A stretch of 7,344 bases of DNA from the NCBI GenBank assembly GCA_013694645.1, contig JACDBZ010000267.1, positions 1 through 7,344 of the forward strand, read 5' to 3'. Positions 1-5,524 of the stretch are shown here, piece by piece. Below the pieces are notes generated by a model, which was given only the letters and a program-made list of their open reading frames with translations, did not search any database and was not told where the DNA came from. The DNA is from Chloroflexota bacterium (GTDB taxonomy: Bacteria > Chloroflexota > Limnocylindria > QHBO01). Position 1 is the stretch's first letter, and every line of letters starts with the position of its first letter. The translations under genes and the position numbers were made by a program.

Positions 1-272
1 GTCGGTGCCTCGTCGTCCTTCGGGTAAAGATCACGGAGGCGCTGCCCGGTTCGGATGCGCTCCACGTACTCCTGGCCGGTCTCCGTCCGATCGCTCCACA
101 GGCCCGCCGTCGCACGCAGCGCTTCGCGGACACGCTTCGCGTCCGGGCTGGTGCCGTATCGCGCTTCGATCGCTTCCCGGATGAGGTGCGACCGGGTGGT
201 CCCGGTCCGCTTCGCCTCGCGATCGAGCGCAGTTAACTGATCCCGGCTGAGGTAGATCTGGGTCCGCTCCAT
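1..272 (-). CDS. Ribbon-helix-helix (CopG/VapB-type) antitoxin-like protein, 3' end cut by window edge
   Basis: About 90 codons are visible and the frame is still open at the window edge, so the C-terminus lies outside. The protein begins MERTQIYLSRDQLTALDREA, the classic ribbon-helix-helix start: a short beta strand (RTQIYL) that pairs with its partner in the dimer and enters the DNA groove. Two helices follow (about residues 9-21 and 26-36), with TTRSHLIREAIEARYG as the second helix of the fold. The rest (residues 41-90) is a charged, mostly helical tail containing LWSDRTETGQEYVERIR, as in antitoxins that wrap a partner toxin. The family makes dimeric repressors, often paired with a PIN-domain RNase (VapC) encoded directly downstream, here off the left edge; that partner is inferred, not seen. 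I chose the ATG at 272. A second in-frame ATG at 287 would lie inside the predicted promoter -10. The gene is probably leaderless, since no Shine-Dalgarno fits. Confidence is high for the fold and moderate for the antitoxin role. Confidence 0.8.
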   Translation of the reverse strand, partial: MERTQIYLSRDQLTALDREAKRTGTTRSHLIREAIEARYGTSPDAKRVREALRATAGLWSDRTETGQEYVERIRTGQRLRDLYPKDDEAP

Positions 273-288
273 GATGTACGTATACATC
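273..288. promoter_or_regulatory. Interrupted palindrome, candidate autorepressor operator
   Basis: GATGTA-CGTA-TACATC is an inverted repeat with perfect 6-bp arms and a 4-bp centre. It covers the -10 box and the predicted transcription start and ends against the ATG at 272. Ribbon-helix-helix antitoxins typically bind such short palindromes over their own promoter and repress it, so the encoded protein is the obvious candidate ligand. An AT-rich perfect palindrome stands out in this GC-rich sequence. Binding is inferred. Confidence 0.45.
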
Positions 289-306
289 GTGCGAACGCGC
301 CGTCAA
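279..306 (-). promoter_or_regulatory. Sigma70-like promoter of the ribbon-helix-helix gene
   Basis: Read on the minus strand, TTGACG (306-301) is separated by 16 bp from TATACG (284-279). The -10 box ends seven bases before the A of the ATG at 272. Transcription would therefore start at or just next to the start codon, giving a leaderless or nearly leaderless mRNA. This agrees with the absence of a Shine-Dalgarno sequence and excludes the upstream ATG at 287. It is a sequence match only. Confidence 0.55.
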
Positions 307-324
307 CGGGCGATCGACACATCG

Positions 325-693
325 ATGAGCGTGGCGAGGATCGTTCGCTTGTTCCCAAAGGTCGTGTTGACGGTGGCCGGCGAGGTCCGGGCGGGGCCGG
401 CGATCTGCTCGATGGTGGTTGCCGAGCCGGCACTGATCGGCTACGACCAGGATCGGTGGGTGGATCGGCTGCATGCCCGCGTGGAGGAGGCCGATGAGCT
501 GCTCGCGCTGTTCGAGCCCCTGCGTCAGGCCAACCTGGCGCTCTGGGCGCGGACGCCGGTCGGGGACCGCGATCGCTTCGGCGTCCACGCCGAGCGCGGG
601 CCGGAAAGCTACGGGCTCCTGTTCACCATGATTGCTGGTCACGACCGATTCCACCTCGCCCAGGCCGAGCGCGCCCTGGCCCGAGCCCCCTGA
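325..693 (+). CDS. DinB-like protein, C-terminal part only (probably truncated)
   Basis: From about position 412 the frame reads like the second half of a DinB/YfiT-type four-helix bundle. It has ALIGYDQDRW, then a helix ending in LRQANLALWARTP, then ERGPESYGLLFTMIAGHDRFHLAQAERAL, finishing normally at TGA 693. The HDRFH pair (H106 and H110 from the ATG at 325) matches the C-terminal HxxxH metal ligands of the family. DinB proteins are usually about 150-170 residues and have a first-half helix with another metal-binding His. Here residues 1-35 only weakly resemble that part (SVARIVRLF, then an unconvincing stretch) and the His is missing. The frame is open back to an ATG at 271, but that start would sit inside the divergent antitoxin promoter. 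Neither 271, 325 nor 412 has a Shine-Dalgarno. It is most likely a decayed or 5'-replaced gene; a short functional protein is less likely. Such proteins are often thiol-dependent metalloenzymes or of unknown role. Confidence 0.55.
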   Translation: MSVARIVRLFPKVVLTVAGEVRAGPAICSMVVAEPALIGYDQDRWVDRLHARVEEADELLALFEPLRQANLALWARTPVGDRDRFGVHAERGPESYGLLFTMIAGHDRFHLAQAERALARAP

Positions 694-768
694 GCCGATC
701 CGCCGCCGGCGCTGGCATCGCTTGCAGTGGCGGCTGGATCGCTGGCGGCGCGGCGAGTGCTCGGTCAC
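694..768 (+). pseudogene. Loose C-terminal membrane-anchor tail remnant
   Basis: Directly after the DinB-like stop, in the same frame, the sequence translates to ADPPPALASLAVAAGSLAARR followed by VLG. There is no start codon or upstream body. The stretch ALASLAVAAGSLAARRVLG matches 15 of 19 residues of the tail ALALLAMAIGSLAARRVLS of the surface protein encoded at 5525-6187, and the DNA matches 44 of 56 bases. It therefore looks like the last piece of a lost cell-surface protein gene: a hydrophobic helix plus Arg-Arg stop-transfer end. The frame runs on to a TGA at 805-807, past the end of the opposite gene at 791. It is unlikely to be expressed. Confidence 0.45.
709..764 (+). repeat. Anchor-tail repeat, copy 1
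   Basis: This 56-base stretch matches 6086-6141 in the same orientation at 44 of 56 positions without gaps. The last 25 bases or so are nearly identical (GCGCGGCGAGTGCTC is exact). It encodes the transmembrane and Arg-Arg end of an anchored surface protein. The mismatches fall largely at third codon positions or give conservative changes, so the two copies are paralogous gene tails and not a mobile-element repeat. Confidence 0.6.
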
Positions 769-790
769 CGTACCGCACCCCCAGCCTCAG

Positions 791-3700
791 TCAGTCATGG
801 TCGATGAGGCGCACCTCCTTCGCCGGACCGAATAGCTTTTCGATTCGTGACACGCCCAGGGCGCCCTTGGACAGAACGGTCGAGAGCTTCAGGCGCGCCC
901 CACCGTCGAGCGGCACGGTGAAGGTCGACGACATCTTCTTGCCGCCGATGGTTGCATCGACGGTCACAGGCGCCTTCGTCCCGGTCGGTCCGAGGATCTC
1001 GATGCCGCCGAGCCCGGGCTTGAGGTTGAACTGGAGCTCCTTGCCTGCTTGGGCCGGCATCTGGTCGACGCGGACCCGGACGTGGTCTCCCGCCACGCCG
1101 AGCTTGTGCGTCACCTCGAGTGCGATCGCCTTGTCGCGGTCCGCCTTGACCTTGACCGTATTCGTGCTGGAGCCGATGTCGGCGAGGTCGATCTGGGTCA
1201 TCTCGCCCTTCGACATCGCGCCGGAGATCTTCAGCTCGCTCAGGCCGTGCTTCATGGCGTACTGGAACTCGCCTCGTCGCAGGCCAACCGCCCGGTGGCG
1301 GAAGTCGCCGGGACGCGCCTCGCGCGCCACCGCACGCAGCAGCTCGCGCGCCTCCGGATCCAGCGCCCGCATGGCCGACGGGTCGTTGACGACGGCGTCG
1401 ACGGTCCGATCCGCCAGGCGCCGCTCAACGGCCGAGCGTCGGTCGAGCGCACGGCGCACGGTGCTCAACGCCCGCGTGCGCGGCAGGTCAGCGATCGCCA
1501 CGTGAGACAGCACAGCGTCATCCACGAACGCCCCTCCGGGCCGCCAGCCGCGTGCCATCGGCGCCATGCGCAGGAGGATCTCGCCCGCGATCGAGCCCTT
1601 CGGGCGTGGAATCGACAGGCGGTCGAGCCGCGACGACCCGCGGTGGATGGTGATCGGCTCCAGCCGCGACTCGCGGACCGTCGTACGGGCCGATCCGCGA
1701 TAGCTAACGAAGAAGTCGTTGAGGGGCCGCCCCGACTTGAGCTCTGAGATCGCCCGCGAGCCGTAGGCATCCAGGTCGTTGCCCGAACCATCGGTGATGC
1801 CCACCGTCTGGGCGTCATCGGCCAGGATGATCACCGTTCCGGCCAGCAGCAGGAGGATCGCGTCCCAGACCGGGGTACGCGGTCTTGAGCAGAGAAGCGA
1901 GAAGGGCATGAAGTGGAGGCGCCCGCCGGTCCACTCGCCGCCCCGGTAGGTGGAGCTGCCGATGTACTCGAACGAGTTGGTGTCCGGGTTCACGGTCAGC
2001 GTGCGGGTGGTGGCCGGGAAATTCGGATCAGCGATCGTCATGCGCCAAGGCTTCACCGAGTCGTCCCAGGCGATCGGTGCCACACAATGCGGCGCGCCGG
2101 AGAAATCGTAGTTCTGGGCCAGGCACAAGACGGGGTTGTTGCCCTTGCGGAACTCGTCGCGAGTGCGCGTGAAGACGTCGACCGGATCGTGGGTATTGCC
2201 CGTGACAAACTCCTTGACGAACCACCAGATCGGTCCAGCCCCGACCTGGTACTGGTGCTTGATGTTCACCTCTGGCTTCACGGTGCTCCAGGAGGTGAAT
2301 CGGTCGAGCGGCAGACTGTAGAGGCTGGATCCTTTCCGCGCGTAGATCGACTCGAGGCTCATCCCGAAGCAGTTGCCGTTCTCGGCTATGTCCTCCACCA
2401 CCAGCTCGTAGAAGGCCTTATCCAGCCAGTCGGTTGCGTCCCACCACTCGGCGGCGCTATCGACGTCGCTGAAAGCGGACGCGTACTGGCTGTGCGAGAG
2501 GTCATCGGTGCCCTGGTTCTTCACCCCCCACCACTTCTGCGGTTCCGTCAGGCCCGCGAAGTCGACGATCGGCTTGACCGATGCGGTGATGGAGTTGATG
2601 TCGCTGAAGGAGCCTGAGTTCAGGATCCCGCCGTTCTCGAGCAGCCCCCAACCGTTGCTGGCGTCGAGGACCTTGGTCCACTTGCCCAGGTGATCGTCGT
2701 TGCCCGGATCTGCTTCCCACACGTCGACGCTGAAGGTCACCGACCGGCTGGGGTCAGGGACGAGGGTGACAGGGATGTTGAGATTGACGTCCTTCGTGTT
2801 CTGACCGCCCCAGTCGCCGCTCGACGGATGGCGCTTGTCGTACACGACGTTCGAGCCGTCCTTGACCTGCACGTAGATGTACATGTCGTTCTGGCCCATG
2901 AGGAATCCCTCGGACTCGTCGGCATTGACGTGGCCGATGAAGATCGTGAATGGGCGCGCCACGACGATCGAGGCGAAGCTGCCGTACCAGAGCAGGCTCG
3001 CCTTCTGGAACGAGTTGTAGCGACCGGCTCCGGCGACGCCGGGGATATCGGTCTCGTCGGAAGTCGGGAAGCCGAGCTCGCCGGGCGGCCCACCCATGTC
3101 CTGATACTTGCGCCGGATATCGCCGTGGCCCTCGAACGCGCCGGTCGCTCCGCTCCAGTAGATCGTACAGCGCTCGAACTCGGAGTACTTACCGATGACG
3201 CTCGAGCCCTTCTTCACGTCCGATTCGTTCGTGATCGGGAACCCCCAGGTGCCCGGACCGCCGAGCGCCAGGTATTTCGCCAGGATGGCGCCGTGCACCT
3301 CGAGAGCGCGCGGCGCGCCGGTCTTCAGGTACATCCGGGCGCCCTCGAACAGCTGCTGCTGGCCTGCCGTGACCGATCCCGCCGCCGCAGTCGGGAAGCC
3401 GATGCCCGCCGACTCGCCGAGCGCCTCGTAGTCGAGGTAGATCTGGTCGACCACCGGCACCGCGCCGGTCGCCCCGGACCAGTAGATGGCGCCCTTGCTG
3501 AACACGCTCTTGCGGCCGCCGGCCTTGGTGGTCGGCGCCTCGTCGCTCACCAGGTGCCCCAGGCGGGCGCGGTTCGACATGCCGGTGAAGTACGCGTGGA
3601 TGGCGCCGTGCATCTCGAAGGCGACGCCGACCGAGTCGTGGTACATGAGCGAGCCGTTTTGGTGCGGCTGGAGGTAGGCGCCCGTGCCCGCCTCCCAGGC

Positions 3701-4426
3701 GATGCCCGCCGTTGGCTCGCCGAGGTCGAGGGCCGGCCGCAGGCTCTCGAGCTTATGCGTGATGAACCACTCGGGATGCGCTCGCCGCTCGTCGACCTGG
3801 GCCTCCAGCTCGTCCGGAACGCCCGCATGCAGCTTGAGCACGGCGATCTTGCCGTTGAAGTGATCGCGGGCGCCGTCCACCCAGGTCCCGACGTAGAGGC
3901 GCTTACCCGTCAGCTCTGTGATCGACCCCTGCGGGAAGGCATGGACCGAAACGATCGCGCCGTCCACGAACACCGCTAGCGTGTCCTGGTCGTACACGAG
4001 GTCGGCCACGTACCAGGTGCCCGCCTTCAGGCCGGTCGCAAAGCGGGTGCTTGCCGCTCGCCAGCCATGCGCCTTCGGCGAGGCCGATGCGGCGAGGTCG
4101 AACTCGGTAGCCGATCCCGGCCGCGGCAGGAGAAAGAGCGAAAACGGGAGAAAGTCTGACTCCGCCAGGTTCTGCCGATTGGTCACCGGCCCGCTTGCAT
4201 TGAACACGATGCGGACCGCGAAACGCGCCGTGTCCACCGGCAGTCCATTGATCGCCACGGACGCCGCACCCGTCGTTCCCAGGTCGACCGACTTTGGAAA
4301 CTTCCCGGCGATCGTATCGCCCGGCCCCGCGGTGACCGTCCCGTTCGTGACCGTCATCGGCAGCGCGCCGCCCGGGTTTGCGATGGCCAGCTTCTTGAAG
4401 ACGTAGTTGATCAACTGGTCGGCCAT
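791..4426 (-). CDS. Large modular protein: LamG-like + LGFP repeats + papain/C39-like cysteine peptidase-like domain (1211 aa)
   Basis: I do not recognise this as a named family. Visible parts, in order: residues 41-225, a LamG/concanavalin-like beta-sandwich (strands such as FAVRIVFNA, TWYVADLVYDQDTLAVFVDG, RLYVGTW, FNGKIAVLKLH). Residues 270-485, four LGFP-type repeats, best seen as GELGFPTSDET and TWGFPITNESDV, modules found in surface proteins that contact cell walls. Residues 486-622, a C2-like beta-sandwich (MYIYVQVKDGSNVVYD, SVTFSVDVWEADPGNDD). Residues 623-850, a papain/C39-like domain with nucleophile candidate Cys686 in NGNCFGMS, His780 in GAPHCVAPI and Asp800-Pro-Asn in TIADPNFP, in the expected order. 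Residues 854-869 are hydrophobic (AILLLLAGTVIILA). Residues 975-1045 are Arg-rich and helical. Residues 1052-1190 form a beta-rich end domain. The N-terminus (MADQLINYVFKKLAIANPGG) is not a signal peptide. The start follows a strong GAGGAGG site; the frame is open further upstream, but that part does not read like protein. It stands alone. Peptidase activity, target and location are inference. Confidence 0.85.
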   Translation of the reverse strand: MADQLINYVFKKLAIANPGGALPMTVTNGTVTAGPGDTIAGKFPKSVDLGTTGAASVAINGLPVDTARFAVRIVFNASGPVTNRQNLAESDFLPFSLFLLPRPGSATEFDLAASASPKAHGWRAASTRFATGLKAGTWYVADLVYDQDTLAVFVDGAIVSVHAFPQGSITELTGKRLYVGTWVDGARDHFNGKIAVLKLHAGVPDELEAQVDERRAHPEWFITHKLESLRPALDLGEPTAGIAWEAGTGAYLQPHQNGSLMYHDSVGVAFEMHGAIHAYFTGMSNRARLGHLVSDEAPTTKAGGRKSVFSKGAIYWSGATGAVPVVDQIYLDYEALGESAGIGFPTAAAGSVTAGQQQLFEGARMYLKTGAPRALEVHGAILAKYLALGGPGTWGFPITNESDVKKGSSVIGKYSEFERCTIYWSGATGAFEGHGDIRRKYQDMGGPPGELGFPTSDETDIPGVAGAGRYNSFQKASLLWYGSFASIVVARPFTIFIGHVNADESEGFLMGQNDMYIYVQVKDGSNVVYDKRHPSSGDWGGQNTKDVNLNIPVTLVPDPSRSVTFSVDVWEADPGNDDHLGKWTKVLDASNGWGLLENGGILNSGSFSDINSITASVKPIVDFAGLTEPQKWWGVKNQGTDDLSHSQYASAFSDVDSAAEWWDATDWLDKAFYELVVEDIAENGNCFGMSLESIYARKGSSLYSLPLDRFTSWSTVKPEVNIKHQYQVGAGPIWWFVKEFVTGNTHDPVDVFTRTRDEFRKGNNPVLCLAQNYDFSGAPHCVAPIAWDDSVKPWRMTIADPNFPATTRTLTVNPDTNSFEYIGSSTYRGGEWTGGRLHFMPFSLLCSRPRTPVWDAILLLLAGTVIILADDAQTVGITDGSGNDLDAYGSRAISELKSGRPLNDFFVSYRGSARTTVRESRLEPITIHRGSSRLDRLSIPRPKGSIAGEILLRMAPMARGWRPGGAFVDDAVLSHVAIADLPRTRALSTVRRALDRRSAVERRLADRTVDAVVNDPSAMRALDPEARELLRAVAREARPGDFRHRAVGLRRGEFQYAMKHGLSELKISGAMSKGEMTQIDLADIGSSTNTVKVKADRDKAIALEVTHKLGVAGDHVRVRVDQMPAQAGKELQFNLKPGLGGIEILGPTGTKAPVTVDATIGGKKMSSTFTVPLDGGARLKLSTVLSKGALGVSRIEKLFGPAKEVRLIDHD
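2972..3619 (-). repeat. LGFP-repeat array inside the modular peptidase
   Basis: Four tandem units of roughly 50-57 residues (protein residues about 270-325, 326-373, 374-430 and 431-485). Each has the layout HGxIxxxYxxxG, then GFP or a relative, then an acidic TSDE-like turn, then FxxGxIYWSxxTGA. The GFP core is clear in units 2-4 (GIGFPTAAA, TWGFPITNE, ELGFPTSDE) and decayed to LGHLVSDE in unit 1. Units 1 and 3 share IYWSGATGA almost exactly, 108 residues apart, and the DNA there is also nearly identical. This points to duplication of a two-unit block. Confidence 0.75.
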
Positions 4427-4439
4427 GGTTGCCCTCCTC
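4427..4439 (-). promoter_or_regulatory. Strong ribosome binding site for the modular peptidase
   Basis: On the minus strand GAGGAGGG (4439-4432) stands five bases before the ATG at 4426. It is the best Shine-Dalgarno in the window. It fixes the start against the longer open frame, which continues upstream to an ATG at 5122 but through sequence that does not read like protein. Confidence 0.8.
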
Positions 4440-4763
4440 GGTTCAGGGAAGACCGGACAGCCGTCGTTCGTCGGGCACACGCGGAGATTGGCGGGCCGGT
4501 CCGTAGGGAGTTGCCGAAGCCAGGCGCATGCGGACGCTGCGGGGACGGGTCGCGGCCGTGGGTCGGTCGATGATGCGCTGCATGGCTCGAGGTGCTGCCT
4601 GGACGCGCTGCCCGATCGCTGGACAGTGGGTCGCAGGCCGACTCCGCACATTCTGGGCGCTTCGATGCGCCGTTGACCATCACCCGATCGGCGCCAATGG
4701 CTGGTGAAGTCGTACTCCCGCCGGAGCGTCGGCCGAGGAGCTGACATGCCGCGCCAGGCTCGG
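4440..4763. other. Non-coding stretch between the modular peptidase and the zinc-ribbon pair
   Basis: About 320 bases without a convincing gene on either strand; open frames here are Arg/Pro/Ser-rich shadows without ribosome binding sites. It must carry the 5' region of the modular peptidase gene, but I see no clear sigma70 boxes on the minus strand. A small hairpin (GGCGC, six-base loop, GCGCC) lies at 4656-4671, followed on the plus strand by TTGACC without a matching -10. There is no T-tract to make it a terminator. Confidence 0.4.
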
Positions 4764-4979
4764 TCAGTCTTCGGCACGAACCCAGGGCAGGGCGTTGCCG
4801 CAGCCGCCGCACTCGTAATCGGGTGACTCTTCGCCGATGATGCAGCCGCCCAGCCTGACCTCGCCCCGCTCGGAGGCAACGAAGAGCTCGAAGGTGGGGT
4901 AGCCATACAGAATTGGCACCGCCTTGGACGCGCCGCAGGTCGGGCACGGTGGGAGCGGCGTCTCGTCGTCATCGGCCAT
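4764..4979 (-). CDS. Small zinc-ribbon protein (71 aa)
   Basis: A compact protein with two CxxC knuckles: PCPTCG (Cys12, Cys15) and ECGGCG (Cys57, Cys60), plus a free Cys46 in RLGGCIIG. Between the knuckles it reads VPILYGYPTFELFVASERGE, and ESPDYEC leads into the second knuckle. This pattern is shared by small bacterial zinc-ribbon proteins of unknown function. The four cysteines should bind one structural zinc ion; the protein is soluble. I started at the ATG at 4979. An in-frame ATG six bases upstream (4985, adding MG) is equally possible, and neither has a Shine-Dalgarno. The start overlaps the end of the upstream ORF (stop at 4969-4971) by 11 bases, which suggests translational coupling. 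The role is unknown; such proteins may act in protein or nucleic-acid contacts. Confidence 0.7.
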   Translation of the reverse strand: MADDDETPLPPCPTCGASKAVPILYGYPTFELFVASERGEVRLGGCIIGEESPDYECGGCGNALPWVRAED

Positions 4980-5229
4980 GCCCATGGCGATGCCGGCGAT
5001 GTCCCAGGTGCCAGAGCGAGCAAAACCGACATCGATACGCCGCCAGCGACCCGTCGTGTCGACCACGGCGGGCTGATGCGCCGGCCTCGCGCTGGCTGAC
5101 GTACACCGCCTTCGACCCGCACGCGCGCTCCGGGATCGGCAGGTCGCGTTGATGAGCTGGCAGTAGTCGACGAGGGTCATGCCCGGAGCATCGAGAGCCA
5201 TCCGGACAGCCCTGCTGTCGCGATGGCAT
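4969..5229 (-). CDS. Small CxxC-HxxH zinc-finger-like protein (86 aa, start uncertain)
   Basis: The C-terminal half is convincing: ACGSKAVYVSQREAGASARR, then SLAAYRCRFCSLWHLGHRR. This is a single Cys37 followed by Cys67-x2-Cys70-x3-His74-x2-His77, a small finger seen in many short bacterial and phage proteins with the ending 'YRCxxCxxWHLGH'. The function of that family is unknown; zinc binding is likely. The first 30 residues from the only ATG (5229) look unnatural (Arg/Pro/Gln-rich). In the neighbouring frame the same DNA reads MALDAPGMTLVDYCQLINAT, which looks like a genuine N-terminus and would join well near position 5150. This suggests a frameshift, either real or a sequencing error. It overlaps the following zinc-ribbon gene. 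Confidence 0.5.
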   Translation of the reverse strand: MPSRQQGCPDGSRCSGHDPRRLLPAHQRDLPIPERACGSKAVYVSQREAGASARRGRHDGSLAAYRCRFCSLWHLGHRRHRHGHGR

Positions 5230-5269
5230 CGGGGCAGGCTGCTGTCGCAGTGCGGGCCGATACTGTCGC
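5212..5269 (+). repeat. Three CTGTCGC direct repeats in the divergent intergenic region
   Basis: CTGTCGC occurs at 5215-5221, 5242-5248 and 5263-5269. The first two copies extend to CTGCTGTCGC (5212-5221 and 5239-5248). They lie between the minus-strand zinc-finger ORF and the plus-strand zinc-ribbon ORF. A regulator site is possible, but spacings of 27 and 21 bases and GC-rich content make chance similarity possible. Confidence 0.25.
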
Positions 5270-5335
5270 CATGACCGATACCAACCGCACCCCGGTCTGA
5301 TGTCGCCGCTCGAGCGTCCGCATCGCGATCCTTAG

Positions 5336-5488
5336 AGGAGCCAGCAACCGAGCCCGACATGCTGGGAGCGCTGCTCGATGTGCCGAGGCCCGCTCTGGGC
5401 GGACGGCATGCCGCCGGTCCAGGACGGCAAGGGCTGGATCTGCGGCGACTGCGAGCAGGCGCGCAATTTCGAAGCGCTCGACCTCTAG
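5336..5488 (+). pseudogene. Zinc-ribbon ORF without a usable start codon
   Basis: After a TAG at 5333-5335 the frame reads RSQQPSPTCWERCSMC, then RGPLWADGMPPVQDGKGW, then ICGDCEQARNFEALDL and TAG at 5486-5488. CSMC and CGDC about 25 residues apart make a textbook zinc ribbon with a separating WxxDGKGW segment, so the coding origin is clear. No ATG, GTG or TTG precedes the first CxxC. The first ATG (5378) lies inside it and would give only 36 residues with one knuckle broken. An AGAGGAG Shine-Dalgarno sits at 5334-5340 with no start codon at proper distance. An ATG at 5271 opens a nine-codon frame (MTDTNRTPV) in another frame. The gene therefore seems to have lost its start by mutation or frameshift. 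Function unknown. Confidence 0.5.
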
Positions 5489-5524
5489 CGGTCGGGCGAC
5501 GCGATCGAGATCCCAATCGACCCG

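Noticed and set aside
31..768. 245-codon minus-strand open frame over the left part
   Set aside because: It is incompatible with the clear ribbon-helix-helix and DinB-like coding on other frames and is highly Arg/His/Pro-rich.
804..1747. Long plus-strand open frames opposite the C-terminal part of the modular peptidase
   Set aside because: They are antisense shadows caused by high GC: Arg-rich, no recognisable domain, no ribosome binding site.
2690..3979. A 429-codon plus-strand open frame rich in Val, Arg, Asp and His
   Set aside because: It mirrors the codons of the opposite real gene; its composition is typical of an antisense shadow and no motif is visible.
4656..4671. GGCGC-TTCGAT-GCGCC hairpin considered as terminator of the zinc-ribbon transcript
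   Set aside because: Five-base stem without T-tract; such short GC hairpins are expected by chance here.
4427..5122. The modular peptidase frame stays open upstream to an ATG at 5122, giving 1443 residues
   Set aside because: The extra 232 residues are Arg/Pro/Ser-rich, overlap two better zinc-binding ORFs in other frames, and the strong Shine-Dalgarno supports the ATG at 4426.
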